From contig NZ_JACOFX010000005.1 in the NCBI RefSeq assembly GCF_014284125.1, forward strand, positions 186,001 through 250,000: a DNA stretch of 64,000 nucleotides, written 5' to 3'. Positions 1 to 9,115 of this stretch are shown in pieces (positions within the stretch are counted from its first letter, which is position 1; each line of letters starts with the position of its first letter). The DNA comes from Undibacterium umbellatum (GTDB lineage: Bacteria > Pseudomonadota > Gammaproteobacteria > Burkholderiales > Burkholderiaceae_D). The notes below the pieces were generated by a model. It was not told where the DNA came from and searched no databases. It saw only the letters and a program-made list of their open reading frames with translations. The translations under genes and the position numbers were made by a program.

Positions 1-42
1 GGCAATTTCATGTTGAAAGCCTGTTACCTGAAAAAAGTCTGA
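1..42 (+). CDS. possible C-terminal tail of an upstream gene
   Basis: An open frame runs from the window edge to a TGA at 40-42 and would encode the last 13 residues of a protein ending in LKACYLKKV. It stops 13 bases before the next start codon, which would fit an operon with the following esterase. The fragment is too short to identify a family, and chance openness cannot be excluded. Confidence 0.25.
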   Translation, partial: GNFMLKACYLKKV

Positions 43-55
43 TAGGGAGTAATGC

Positions 56-694
56 ATGCGGCACATCCTGGTCTACGGTGATTCCATGTCCTGGGGCCTG
101 ATCCCGACAACACGCAAACGTCTGAACTTTGAAGAACGCTGGCCAGGCGTGCTGGAGATTGGCCTGAATAGTGCCGATCAGCATGTACGAGTGGTCGAGG
201 ATTGCCTGAATGGCCGCCGCACAGTCTGGGAAGACCCCTTCAAGCCTGGGCGCAATGGATCACAGGGCCTGGCGCAACGCATAGAAACCCTGACCCCGCT
301 GTCACTGGTGATAGTCATGCTGGGTATCAATGATTTCCAGTCCATGCATCAGAACGATGCATGGTTATCGTCCCAAGGGCTGGCCGTGATTATCAACACC
401 ATACGCCAGGCACCGATAGAACCGGGCATGCAGGTCCCGCCCATACTCATCGTTGCACCGCCACTACCTGGCATACCCAGAGGGGCGATCGCACCCAAAT
501 TTGCCGGCTGCGAAGGAAAATGTATCGGCCTTGCAGATGCTTATAAAGAAGTCGCTGCCGCTGCTGGTTGTCACTTCTTTGATGCTGGCAGCGTCGTCAC
601 TTCCAGCGAATATGATGGCGTGCATCTGGATGCAGACCAGCATTTGATACTGGGTTGGGAACTGGTCGGTGTGGTATCTGCGGTCTTGAAATAA
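56..694 (+). CDS. SGNH/GDSL-family hydrolase (arylesterase-like)
   Basis: This is a 212-aa cytoplasmic-looking hydrolase of the SGNH/GDSL superfamily, which cleaves ester or acyl bonds with a Ser-His-Asp site. The blocks are visible: block I Gly8-Asp9-Ser10 (nucleophile Ser10), an Asn-Gly at 52-53 for block II, Gly90-x-Asn92-Asp93 for block III, and Asp187-x-x-His190 for block V. There is no signal peptide, so it probably acts inside the cell. The start has a GGGAG Shine-Dalgarno at 45-49. It resembles the short arylesterase/acetylhydrolase branch; the natural substrate cannot be read from the sequence. Confidence 0.85.
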   Translation: MRHILVYGDSMSWGLIPTTRKRLNFEERWPGVLEIGLNSADQHVRVVEDCLNGRRTVWEDPFKPGRNGSQGLAQRIETLTPLSLVIVMLGINDFQSMHQNDAWLSSQGLAVIINTIRQAPIEPGMQVPPILIVAPPLPGIPRGAIAPKFAGCEGKCIGLADAYKEVAAAAGCHFFDAGSVVTSSEYDGVHLDADQHLILGWELVGVVSAVLK

Positions 695-717
695 GCCAGC
701 TTCAAGCTGGCTTATTT
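689..717. terminator. bidirectional hairpin terminator
   Basis: A perfect 14-bp inverted repeat (AAATAAGCCAGCTT and its complement) with a one-base centre overlaps the stop codon of the esterase. The A-rich and T-rich ends flank a GC-rich core, so it can terminate transcription from both convergent genes. Confidence 0.8.
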
Positions 718-757
718 CAGATACATTTCAGACTAAATTCATTACGTTGGCCTAGAC

Positions 758-2680
758 TCAGGCAAACTGAATTTGTCCGTCTGCAATACCTATCAATGCA
801 ATTGCAGCGGCGATATCTGTCGCAGTGACTGCAGAAGCAATCGCAATACCATTCGTGATGGAAGCCTCTGGTGTCAGATAATTCAGGCCCCATTCGACGG
901 CAAACTGATTGGCGACCTTGATTTTATTGTCGAGTAAATTGACGACCCAACCCCAGGTTGCATCATTCTTGAAGGCACGTGCACCTGCCAGTACGGCTCC
1001 GACCATGGAGCCACGGCTGTGTATGCCAGTCTCCAGTTCATTGAGCCAGTATTTCATGCCCGCAGCATCTGCACCATCGGTCCTGCCCATGGCATTTTTG
1101 TAAATGATATTGATGAAATCAGTATTGCTGAGGCTGGCGCTGTAACCGGTTTGTGCCGGGAATTGCGCTGCAGCGACAAAAAACGCATCACCGATCTGTT
1201 TGAATGTCATGCCTGCCTTGAACTGATTAATCCAGTAATCCAGCCCATCAGCATCCGGTACGCGATTGAAATACGCAACATACAACTCTTCCAGCGACTG
1301 CAATTCTGTCGTCTTGATGCTGCGGGCATTGTCATACACCGTAGTGTTGACGATATAGTCAGAAAACTGGATTTTTTCTACATTATGGGTAGCCCAGTAA
1401 GCCGCATTCTGATTCCCCAGCAACATGGTATTGCTACCGATTTCATTGACGAAATAGCTGCCACCACCTTTGCCCAGCTTGGCACTGATCACCAGGGTAT
1501 CAATACCGCTACCGCCATCAATATAGTCATAGCGCACAGTTTCAGGAGCACTCAGGCCGATCAGATTATTGCTCGCATCAAATTGGTAAATACTATTGTT
1601 GGCATTCAGGCTGCTGCTGGCACCACTGACATTGATAATGGTTTTGTCCAGCGTCGTATTTTCGACTTGCTGCGTGGTGCTCAGGTTTTTGCGTATGTAA
1701 CCCGTATTATCAACAGTCGTCAGGCTCAGGCTGGCACCGGATTTGTAGGCACCCGAAGCATAGGCGTCAAAATAGACTTTATCGTTACTATTAACCGTAT
1801 TGCCATTAATTTTCCAGGTAAAGGACAGCAAGCTGCTGTCAGGTGTCTCTGGCTGGTATATGCCAGGGATGCTGGAATACAGGTTAAGATAATCTCCTAT
1901 GGCCGCATAATATTTCAGGGCAAAGGCTTCTTTTTCAGGTGCACTGAATGCCACGCCCAAATGATTCATCTTGGAATCCTGGGTTGCCCTCCAGATGCCA
2001 GTGTTACGGTAATAACCACCTTCATAGGTGCCGACGACGCCAAGATCGCCATCCTTGTAACCCAGCCAGGCTGACCAGGGTATGCGGCTAAGCGAATCGG
2101 TGACATGGGCGCTATTCTGAAAGCCCTGATCAGCAATCGGGTAATTGCTGGAGATAGCGGTATCCACATATTCATCCTGCAAGTTAGCAAAGCTGTGGCC
2201 AATTTCATGCAGCACCACTTCGGCGGAGGAAATGTTCCCGGCAGAGGCCCAGGCGATAGAGCCACCAGCACCACCGTACAGCGAGGTATTGACCAGCACG
2301 ATGACCAGCTCTTGCGCATTACTCGCGACTGCACTGTTGACGACAGTACCTACTTTGGAAAAATCGCCATATAGCAAACGGCCGTCACTGCCGTGCTGGG
2401 TAGCATCGAAATAGGTATTGACGCTGATACTCTTGTTCGGCTGGTCTGTACCTGATTGCGCAGAGGCGACAAAAACGGCATTGGCATTAAACAGTTTCTT
2501 ATACGGTGAAAATGGCGCATTCAGTTTGGCATTGGCATCGCCCAGCATATTATCGAGAAATTTTTGCGCATCGGCCAGGAATTTGGCGCGTTCGTCAGCC
2601 GTATAACCCTCAGCGACAAAGACAATATCAACGCGATTTTTGCTGTTGCCAGTATTTAATATGGTGGTGACGTCTGCCAT
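758..2680 (-). CDS. secreted M64-family metallopeptidase with DUF4214 tail
   Basis: This 640-aa protein carries the M64 (IgA-peptidase-type) zinc motif His158-Glu159-x-x-His162 followed by Asp169-Glu170-Tyr171, with the conserved GHSFANLQDEY context. The region to about residue 270 is the peptidase domain. A middle region of roughly 270-450 is rich in Asn, Ser, Gly and Asp and resembles beta-repeat extracellular linkers. The C-terminal 170 residues match the DUF4214 pattern (YVAYFNRVPDADGLDYW near residue 470), a domain commonly found at the end of type I-secreted, surface-associated proteins. There is no Sec signal peptide, consistent with type I secretion, but no ABC/MFP/OMP secretion genes are in the window. 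It converges on the esterase and shares its terminator. Substrate unknown. Confidence 0.85.
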   Translation of the reverse strand: MADVTTILNTGNSKNRVDIVFVAEGYTADERAKFLADAQKFLDNMLGDANAKLNAPFSPYKKLFNANAVFVASAQSGTDQPNKSISVNTYFDATQHGSDGRLLYGDFSKVGTVVNSAVASNAQELVIVLVNTSLYGGAGGSIAWASAGNISSAEVVLHEIGHSFANLQDEYVDTAISSNYPIADQGFQNSAHVTDSLSRIPWSAWLGYKDGDLGVVGTYEGGYYRNTGIWRATQDSKMNHLGVAFSAPEKEAFALKYYAAIGDYLNLYSSIPGIYQPETPDSSLLSFTWKINGNTVNSNDKVYFDAYASGAYKSGASLSLTTVDNTGYIRKNLSTTQQVENTTLDKTIINVSGASSSLNANNSIYQFDASNNLIGLSAPETVRYDYIDGGSGIDTLVISAKLGKGGGSYFVNEIGSNTMLLGNQNAAYWATHNVEKIQFSDYIVNTTVYDNARSIKTTELQSLEELYVAYFNRVPDADGLDYWINQFKAGMTFKQIGDAFFVAAAQFPAQTGYSASLSNTDFINIIYKNAMGRTDGADAAGMKYWLNELETGIHSRGSMVGAVLAGARAFKNDATWGWVVNLLDNKIKVANQFAVEWGLNYLTPEASITNGIAIASAVTATDIAAAIALIGIADGQIQFA

Positions 2681-2921
2681 GGTGGATGAGCCTTGTAGAT
2701 AGTAACTAATTTGTCAGCAACACTGACTTCGCGGTTGCCAAGTTAAAAATAAGCCTCGTAAATATATTAAGGAAACGGGCAAACGCTATCGTACAACAAT
2801 GTCTATGAAAAAAGACATGAATTTCATGTAGGGAAATGCAACAAGTGTTGCAAAATTGAACTGCGGTACTGGCGACTCATTTCCTGGCAATCATCTTTTG
2901 ATGAGAGTAGGTATCCTGCAC

Positions 2922-4409
2922 TTAGTAGACATCACGTCGGTACAGCCCCAATTCTGCCATGCTTTCCAGTTTATCCAGACCCAGCAGATTACTCAAGGTC
3001 TGGTGTACATCTTCTGCCATGCCCTGCAGGCTGCCACAGATGAGTATGGCTGCGCCTTGTTCGACCCATGCCCGTATGTCAGCCCCTTGCTCTTGCAGAG
3101 CATGTTGCACATAGCGGCGTTCAGCCTGGTCACGCGAGAAACACAAATGCAATTTGCTGATTGCTCCGTGAGTTTGCCATGCCAGAATTTCTTCTCGGTG
3201 GAAAAAATCATGAGCCGCATTTCTTTCGCCAAAAAACAACCAGTTGCGTAAATGTCCACTTGACGCGCGCGTTTTGAGATGCGCGCGCAAGCCTGCCAGC
3301 CCTGTGCCATTACCTATCAATATCAGCGGGCAGTCGTGCGCAGGGGTGTGAAAATTGCGGTTTTCGCGTATCCGCAGATTGATGGACTGCCCAATTTCTG
3401 CATAGGCTGTCAGCCAGCCCGAGCCTATGCCCAGGCTGCCATCGGGCCTGTGCATCTGCCGTACCAGCAATTCCAGCTTGCCATCAGCAGGTAAGGATGA
3501 AATGGAATATTCGCGATGTGGCAGGGCCGGGCGCCCCACCATATTATTTACTGGATTTGTCGCAGGTGGATAATCAGGCCCAATTTCAGCGATATCGCCA
3601 GCTTGCCATGCATAGTCAGCGACGCTTGCATTTTTGGGCGGAATACAGGCGATGCGATAGACTGGCCCACCCAGACTGCCGGGATTGAGCAATTCTCTTT
3701 CTGTCAAGATCCATTCCTGGTAACCAGGTTTGCTCCAGTCTGCCATTTCGGTATGGCCGCTCAGCAATCCCAGATAATGCTGCCAATGACGAAGTGCACC
3801 TTCATCACCATTGTCAACTTCTATCATGTCAAACAGGCTATGTGCATGTTGGTGTTTAAGCCAATGATCCAGTCTGTGGGCAAAGGCGCAAAATTGCTGA
3901 TAGTGCCGGTCACCCAGGGCCAGTACGGCGAAATGCAAATGTGATAAATCGATTTTCTGGCTCATCAGCAAGCGAGTAAAAGCTGCTGCGTTGTCGGGCG
4001 CATCGCCCTCTCCGGTGGTACTGACAATAAATAATATGCGGCTGGTCTTGCTCAGGGTTTCTGGCTTGATGGTGGCCATACTGTTGATGGCGACTGTCAT
4101 CCCGGCATCTTGCAAATGTTGTGCTGTTTTGACTGCGATCTGCTCTGCAAAACCTGTCTGGCTGGCATAGGCTACCAGTATGCTTTGCGCATTGGCATGA
4201 TCCAGTTCAGAACTAAAACCTTGATGCTGGGTGGCTATCTCATCCTGATGTCTGCGCAGGGTTTGCAGGCAAAAACTCAGGTAGCTGATGACGACCAAGG
4301 CAGTGCTGAATTGTCTTTGGGCAGGTAAGGGAAGAAAAAAGCTGGCTACGCACAAGAGTGTTAAAGTCAGGCAGATACGGTTCATCCAGCTTAAAGAAGG
4401 CAGGCGCAT
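2922..4409 (-). CDS. membrane-anchored flavodoxin/FAD-NADPH reductase
   Basis: This is a diflavin reductase of about 495 aa in the sulfite reductase alpha/P450 reductase-like family. Two hydrophobic segments at the N-terminus (about residues 10-27 and 34-52) anchor it. A flavodoxin domain follows, with the FMN-loop motif YASQTGFAE, then an FAD domain with the RxYS motif (REYSISS), and an NADPH domain containing GNGTGLAGLR. The start at 4409 was chosen because a longer frame runs back into apbE, whereas this ATG lies 5 bp after the apbE stop. It is last in the Fur-box operon and is the likely electron entry point, passing electrons from NADPH to the flavinylated partners or ferric iron. The final acceptor is inferred. 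Confidence 0.85.
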   Translation of the reverse strand: MRLPSLSWMNRICLTLTLLCVASFFLPLPAQRQFSTALVVISYLSFCLQTLRRHQDEIATQHQGFSSELDHANAQSILVAYASQTGFAEQIAVKTAQHLQDAGMTVAINSMATIKPETLSKTSRILFIVSTTGEGDAPDNAAAFTRLLMSQKIDLSHLHFAVLALGDRHYQQFCAFAHRLDHWLKHQHAHSLFDMIEVDNGDEGALRHWQHYLGLLSGHTEMADWSKPGYQEWILTERELLNPGSLGGPVYRIACIPPKNASVADYAWQAGDIAEIGPDYPPATNPVNNMVGRPALPHREYSISSLPADGKLELLVRQMHRPDGSLGIGSGWLTAYAEIGQSINLRIRENRNFHTPAHDCPLILIGNGTGLAGLRAHLKTRASSGHLRNWLFFGERNAAHDFFHREEILAWQTHGAISKLHLCFSRDQAERRYVQHALQEQGADIRAWVEQGAAILICGSLQGMAEDVHQTLSNLLGLDKLESMAELGLYRRDVY

Positions 4410-4414
4410 GATGC

Positions 4415-5419
4415 TTAATCCAGCATGGCCATGAGGGTCTGGCTCATTTTTTCTTCGAACCCGGATGCCGTTCTTTGCAGAAACAAAGCGGCGATCTGAT
4501 GTTGATTGGCAAAGTCCAGGCCCGCAGGACAACCCAACACTGTCAATGCAGTTGCCAAGGCATCGGCTACCATACATTCGGGGTGCAAGACCGTCACCGA
4601 GGCGAGGTCATTGTCTACCGGATAACCAGTGCGCGGGTCCAGGGTGTGCGCATAGCGGCGGCCACCCTGTTCAAAAAACTGGCGGTAATCACCAGAAGTC
4701 GCAATTGACAAGCCGTGCAGGGCAACCAGATACTCCTTGTCCAGTTTTTCATCATTGTCAACCGGGCATTCTATGTTGACCCACCATGGTGACGGGTCTC
4801 TTTTCATGCCCAACCCGCGCAACTCACCACCCAGCTCTATCAGATAACTGGTGATTTTTTGCGTATCAAGGTAACGGGCAACCTGGTCCACGGCAAAACC
4901 CTTGGCAATCGAGGATAAATCAAGCGCGACATTGTCCGTCTGGCGCAGGCGCTGCTCCATGTGATCCAGCTCCAGTGACTTCCAGTTGCCAGCTTGCAGG
5001 GTCTTGCTGATTTCGGCTTCTGTTGGCTTGTTTTCGCGCTTGCCTGCAGGGCCAAAGCCCCACAGGTCAACCAGTTTGCCAGCCGTGATATCGTAAGCTC
5101 CGCCTGTCTGTTGTGACAGGTACAAACTGTAATCGACCAGCTTGAAAAATTCTGCTGGCAAAGATTGCCAGCTATGTGCCGGTGCACGATTGAACTCGCA
5201 TAAATGTGAGGATGGGTCCCAGGTGCTCATCTGAATGACAACCTGGTCCAGTTCTGCCTCAATGCCAGCCTGCAATTCTTGTGCGTCGTGGACTGGCAGG
5301 CAAAGTAACTGCACAGTCCAGCTGGTACCCATACTTTTACCACTCAGCGTATGGCTGATGGCATGGGCAGGTGGAAATTGTGGTTCCGCCACATCCAGCG
5401 GTATAAAAACACGACGCAT
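4415..5419 (-). CDS. apbE: FAD:protein FMN transferase ApbE
   Basis: ApbE transfers FMN from FAD onto a Thr or Ser of target proteins outside the cytoplasm. The 334-aa protein shows the family landmarks in order: MGTSW near residue 30, GGAYDIT with the metal-binding region, DLSSIAKGFAVDQVA, the GDYRQFF segment, HTLDPRTGYPV and the final VADALATALTVLG metal-ligand stretch. No clear lipobox or signal peptide is visible at the annotated start; a longer or alternative N-terminus is possible. Its neighbour encodes a DUF2271 protein with an SGAT motif that matches the known ApbE target consensus, so the substrate is probably in the same operon. Confidence 0.93.
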   Translation of the reverse strand: MRRVFIPLDVAEPQFPPAHAISHTLSGKSMGTSWTVQLLCLPVHDAQELQAGIEAELDQVVIQMSTWDPSSHLCEFNRAPAHSWQSLPAEFFKLVDYSLYLSQQTGGAYDITAGKLVDLWGFGPAGKRENKPTEAEISKTLQAGNWKSLELDHMEQRLRQTDNVALDLSSIAKGFAVDQVARYLDTQKITSYLIELGGELRGLGMKRDPSPWWVNIECPVDNDEKLDKEYLVALHGLSIATSGDYRQFFEQGGRRYAHTLDPRTGYPVDNDLASVTVLHPECMVADALATALTVLGCPAGLDFANQHQIAALFLQRTASGFEEKMSQTLMAMLD

Positions 5420-5453
5420 ATTGCTCAGTATTGAAAACTATTACGGCGAACTA

Positions 5454-6263
5454 TTACTGCGGCAAGACTTCCAGAGTTGCGACATAGGTGGCAACTCTGG
5501 ACTTGGCTGGAGCTTTGACTTGCTTGTCATCCTTGAGTTCGGCTTCCAGCCAGTACATGCCTGCATTTCCCCAGGTCACGCTGAACTTGCCTTCGCTATC
5601 GGTCTCGAAAGTTTTTTCATCGAGTTTTTGACGATAGCGCAAGCCGCCAGCAATCAGGGTAACACTGACTTTAGCTGCTGGTTTGCCATCGAGGGTCAGA
5701 CGAAACTGCGCCGTTTCACCGGCCACCAGGTCATTCGGATGTGTGGCACCGCTCATCTCCAGGCCACTGCCTGAGATTTCCATGGATTTGCCGCCGGGCT
5801 TGCCATTGGTGACAAAAGTTTCTATGCGGCCGCTACGTTGTGTGACTTGCAGTTCTGGCGCATTGGCAGGCACTTCCTTGGCGAATGCTTCTGCTGTACC
5901 GCGCCAGCGCTTGACCTTGCCATCTTCTTTATAGCTGGCAAACAGACCTTCATTCAGAATGCCTATCCTGTAGCTGCCAGTCTGGCTGAGTTTGACATCA
6001 AAGGTACTGCGGTATTTGCCGGTACTGGCGTTTTCTGGTTTCAGTGCAGAGCCATCGGGTGCGGTGATAAACAGATTGTCCAGCTTGAGTGCATTGTGGT
6101 CAAAAACAAAGACATCGGTAGCAGCGGCTGCATCTACCGTCACCCACGGGGCATTGCCAGCTACCACTGTCGAAGACGGCACCAGAAAGGCGCGGTGAGC
6201 CTGGGCAGAGTATGCTGCGCAAGCCAGAGCGGAGAAGAGGGCGATTTTTTTTAAAGTTTTCAT
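5454..6263 (-). CDS. DUF4198 periplasmic protein
   Basis: This 269-aa protein has a typical Sec signal peptide (residues 1-22, ending AQA) followed directly by an N-terminal His-Arg (AHRAFLVPS) that may bind metal. The remainder matches DUF4198, a beta-sandwich family found with metal-uptake genes and with flavinylated electron-transfer operons. A second Ig-like half (residues 165-265) contains the GETAQFRLTLDGKPAAKVSVTL pattern in shortened form (key residues G, F, P, V). It lies 19 bp downstream of the DUF2271 gene and 34 bp upstream of apbE. The role is probably metal or substrate binding in the periplasm; this is inference from context. Confidence 0.8.
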   Translation of the reverse strand: MKTLKKIALFSALACAAYSAQAHRAFLVPSSTVVAGNAPWVTVDAAAATDVFVFDHNALKLDNLFITAPDGSALKPENASTGKYRSTFDVKLSQTGSYRIGILNEGLFASYKEDGKVKRWRGTAEAFAKEVPANAPELQVTQRSGRIETFVTNGKPGGKSMEISGSGLEMSGATHPNDLVAGETAQFRLTLDGKPAAKVSVTLIAGGLRYRQKLDEKTFETDSEGKFSVTWGNAGMYWLEAELKDDKQVKAPAKSRVATYVATLEVLPQ

Positions 6264-6282
6264 GATTATCCTTGAGCCAGAT

Positions 6283-6801
6283 TTATTTGATGATCACAGC
6301 AATAGTTCCCAGCTCATGACTGCCCTGGGCTTTGAGGTTTTGCTCGCCTTTGGCTTGCCACTGGAATGGCACTTTGACGACTTCACGGCCACCACCTTCA
6401 CGAGCGGCTTCAACGATGAGCTGATATTCACCAGCTGGCAATTTGGCCAGTACACCTTTGTCACCGGCAAAGCTCAAAGTTTGCTCGCCTGTAGTGCGGG
6501 TGGCACCGCTGACACCTTCCACCGGCATCTGCAATTCACGACCACTACGACGCCACCATTGACGCATGTCCTTCAACCATTTTGTGCCTTCATTGTCCTT
6601 TTTCTTCAAGTCATACCAGACGGCCAGGTTGCCAGCAAATGTCTGGTCTGGCTTTTCCAGCCAGATCGCCACATAGGGTTTGTGATATTCAGCCACATTC
6701 AGGCGCGGTACTTCGACCTTCAGGGTCAAATCAGCCGCGACAGCATTCATGGCCGGGACACCCAGCAAACTGGTGATGGCAAACGGGAGCAATTTACGCA
6801 T
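6283..6801 (-). CDS. DUF2271 protein with ApbE flavinylation motif
   Basis: This is a 172-aa exported protein with a signal peptide at residues 1-22 (cleavage after AVAA). It belongs to DUF2271. Near residue 97 it carries VSGATRT, which fits the SGA(T/S) consensus that ApbE modifies with FMN in NqrC, RnfG and related proteins; the Thr of SGAT is the expected attachment site. The start at 6801 was preferred over a longer frame because it opens the signal peptide. The gene sits between the PepSY membrane protein and DUF4198, so it may be the flavin-carrying electron shuttle of the operon. Confidence 0.85.
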   Translation of the reverse strand: MRKLLPFAITSLLGVPAMNAVAADLTLKVEVPRLNVAEYHKPYVAIWLEKPDQTFAGNLAVWYDLKKKDNEGTKWLKDMRQWWRRSGRELQMPVEGVSGATRTTGEQTLSFAGDKGVLAKLPAGEYQLIVEAAREGGGREVVKVPFQWQAKGEQNLKAQGSHELGTIAVIIK

Positions 6802-6854
6802 GGATAAACAACCTTTTAATGAATAAAGAGTGAACGGTTTAAATATGTAGTGAA

Positions 6855-7511
6855 CTAGTGGATAAACATCAGGGCAAGTATGAGTGGCATGACGAGACCA
6901 AACACCACCACTGGCCAGGTACTCGGACGTTTGCTCGCATGCATCTTCAACAGGAACAGGCCAGTCACACAAAAAATCAGACAGGCAACTGCAAAGACGT
7001 CAATAAACCAGCTCCAGGCAGTGCCAGTATTGCGGCCTTTATGCAAGTCATTGAAATAAGCGATCCAGCCACGACTGGTCAGCTCATATTCAATCTCGCC
7101 ATTGTCCAAAGCGATACGCAGCCAGGCATCACCGCCTGGACGGGGCATGCCTACATACACTTCTTCCGGCGACCATTCTGGTGCCTGGCCATTGAGCTTG
7201 ATACCCAAATCCTGGGCCAGCCAGTCATTGACTTCACCAGGTATGGCGGCATCATCGGTATTTTTCAGCGCATTCAATTGCGACAACAAGGCCAACGGCA
7301 GCCTGCCCTCTTTCTTGCTCACCACTGGATGCGCTTCTATTTGTGCAGAATGATTCAGGGTGATGCCAGTGGCAGCAAACAGGATCATGGCAATCAGACA
7401 GAGTGCTGAACTGATCCAATGCCATTGATGCAAATGGCGCAACCAGAAAGCCCTGCTTTGTTGTTGCGATAAATTGTCAGTACCGGATTGCATGAATTTA
7501 TTCTTGCTCAT
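6855..7511 (-). CDS. PepSY-associated transmembrane protein
   Basis: This 218-aa inner-membrane protein of the PepSY_TM type has TM segments at about residues 32-52 and two near the C-terminus (about 168-188 and 195-216), with a periplasmic PepSY-like loop between. Conserved His residues flank the membrane helices (RHLHQWHW, NHSAQ, DLHKGRNTG), typical of heme-binding PepSY_TM/ferric-reductase-like proteins. It is first in the operon, and the Fur box begins 7 bp upstream of the ATG. An internal Met7 at 7493 is an alternative start, because the upstream ATG leaves little room for a ribosome site. Confidence 0.82.
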   Translation of the reverse strand: MSKNKFMQSGTDNLSQQQSRAFWLRHLHQWHWISSALCLIAMILFAATGITLNHSAQIEAHPVVSKKEGRLPLALLSQLNALKNTDDAAIPGEVNDWLAQDLGIKLNGQAPEWSPEEVYVGMPRPGGDAWLRIALDNGEIEYELTSRGWIAYFNDLHKGRNTGTAWSWFIDVFAVACLIFCVTGLFLLKMHASKRPSTWPVVVFGLVMPLILALMFIH

Positions 7512-7517
7512 TCTAAA

Positions 7518-7532
7518 TGATAATTATTCTCA
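7518..7532 (-). promoter_or_regulatory. Fur box
   Basis: TGAGAATAATTATCA (leftward strand) matches 13 of the 14 defined bases of the Fur 7-1-7 consensus TGATAAT-N-ATTATCA. It overlaps a possible -10 element (AATAAT) with a TTGCCC -35 about 17 bp further upstream. Iron-replete Fur should repress the five-gene operon that starts at 7511. Confidence 0.8.
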
Positions 7533-7684
7533 ATTGTACATGGAGTGGGGCAAAAAAAGGAGGTGGAATTGTACATTTATGTTTCTGTATTACGGTGAAA
7601 TAGACAATTTGGCAAGTTTTTTGCACAGTGAAGCAAAGCTGCGCGTGATAAACTTTCAGGGATATCCACTTCCATTTATTCCCT

Positions 7685-9043
7685 ATGAACGTTGTTATTC
7701 TTGCTGCCGGCATGGGCAAACGCATGCACTCTTCCCTGCCCAAGGTCTTGCATGCTCTGGCAGGCAAGCCCTTGCTGAATCATGTGATCGCCACTGCGCG
7801 CCAACTTCAGGCCAGTAATATTTGCGTCATTTATGGCCATGGCGGCGAGCAAGTGCCAACTACCGTCGCTGCGGAAGACTTGCGCTTTGCACTGCAGGAA
7901 CCGCAACTGGGTACTGGCCACGCCGTTGCCCAGGCTTTGCCTGTGCTGGATGTCACTCAATCCACTCTGGTCTTATACGGTGACGTGCCATTGACGACAC
8001 CAGCCAGTTTGGCGCGCCTGATAGCGGTGGCTGGCAAGGACAAGCTGGGCATCTTGACTGTGGATATGGCTGACCCTACTGGTCTGGGCCGCATCGTCAG
8101 GGAAGAGGGCGTCATCAAGCGTATCGTCGAACAAAAAGATGCCAACGAGACTGAGCGCCAGATCACAGAAACCAATACCGGCATCATGGCTATACCGACT
8201 GCACATCTGCAAAAATGGCTGGCCAATTTATCCAACAAGAATGCTCAGGGTGAATATTATCTGACTGACATTGTGGCCCAGGCAGTGGCAGATGGTGTGG
8301 AAGTCGTTTCCGCTCAACCAGACGCCGTCTGGGAAACCCTGGGTGTCAACAGCAAGGTGCAACTGGCCGAGCTGGAATGCATTTATCAAAAAAATATCGC
8401 CTACCAATTACTCGAACAAGGCGTGGGCCTGTATGACCCATCACGCATTGATGTGCGTGGCAACCTGCAATGCGGGCGCGATGTCATCATTGATGTAGGT
8501 TGCGTCTTTATCGGTGATGTGCAACTCGATGATGGCGTGACGGTAGGCCCGAACTGCGTCATCAAGGATGCCCGCATAGGCGCAGGCAGCACGATCAAGG
8601 CCTTTTGCCACATAGAAGATGCCGTCGTCGGTGCTCAATCACAGATAGGTCCGTATGCCAGATTACGCCCAGGTACAGAGCTGGCAGAAGACGTGCACAT
8701 CGGCAATTTTGTCGAAGTCAAAAACAGCCAGATCGCCGCGCACAGCAAGGCCAATCACCTGGCTTACATCGGTGACGCCACTATCGGCAGCCGCGTCAAC
8801 ATTGGTGCAGGTACGATTACCTGTAATTATGATGGCGTGAACAAATCCCGCACCATCATCGAGGACGATGCTTTCATCGGCAGCGATACACAACTGGTAG
8901 CTCCAGTCAGGGTAGGCAAGGGTGCGACACTGGGCGCGGGCACCACACTGACCAAGGATGCACCGGAAGGCAAGCTGACCGTATCACGTGCCAAGCAAAT
9001 CACGATCGATGGCTGGCAGCGTCCAGTCAAAATCAAGAAGTAA
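7685..9043 (+). CDS. glmU: bifunctional GlcNAc-1-P uridyltransferase / GlcN-1-P acetyltransferase
   Basis: GlmU makes UDP-GlcNAc, the precursor of peptidoglycan and LPS, by acetylating GlcN-1-P and then uridylating it. The 452-aa protein is full length for the family. The N-terminal nucleotidyltransferase motif [15 protein letters not shown] is at residues 5-19. The C-terminal half from about residue 250 has left-handed beta-helix hexapeptide repeats, with the conserved [19 protein letters not shown] and NYDG segments of the acetyltransferase site. It supplies the step after GlmS, which lies 8 kb downstream rather than adjacent as in E. coli. Confidence 0.97.
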   Translation: MNVVILAAGMGKRMHSSLPKVLHALAGKPLLNHVIATARQLQASNICVIYGHGGEQVPTTVAAEDLRFALQEPQLGTGHAVAQALPVLDVTQSTLVLYGDVPLTTPASLARLIAVAGKDKLGILTVDMADPTGLGRIVREEGVIKRIVEQKDANETERQITETNTGIMAIPTAHLQKWLANLSNKNAQGEYYLTDIVAQAVADGVEVVSAQPDAVWETLGVNSKVQLAELECIYQKNIAYQLLEQGVGLYDPSRIDVRGNLQCGRDVIIDVGCVFIGDVQLDDGVTVGPNCVIKDARIGAGSTIKAFCHIEDAVVGAQSQIGPYARLRPGTELAEDVHIGNFVEVKNSQIAAHSKANHLAYIGDATIGSRVNIGAGTITCNYDGVNKSRTIIEDDAFIGSDTQLVAPVRVGKGATLGAGTTLTKDAPEGKLTVSRAKQITIDGWQRPVKIKK

Positions 9044-9052
9044 AAATGAATG

Positions 9053-9096
9053 GTGTAGCGGCCAGTCATGTCAGTCATATCGGCTGACCGCTACAC
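9053..9096. terminator. hairpin between convergent genes
   Basis: GTGTAGCGG and CCGCTACAC form a 9-bp stem around a 26-base loop that can itself pair at CAG/CTG. There is no T tract, so termination efficiency is uncertain, but the site sits exactly between convergent glmU and the next gene. Confidence 0.45.
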
Positions 9097-9115
9097 AGCA
9101 ATACACATCAACAGA

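Noticed and set aside
1019..2074. A 351-aa open frame on the + strand opposite the M64 peptidase
   Set aside because: It lies wholly antisense to a gene with clear catalytic motifs, shows no family pattern and has an unlikely composition; it is a shadow frame.
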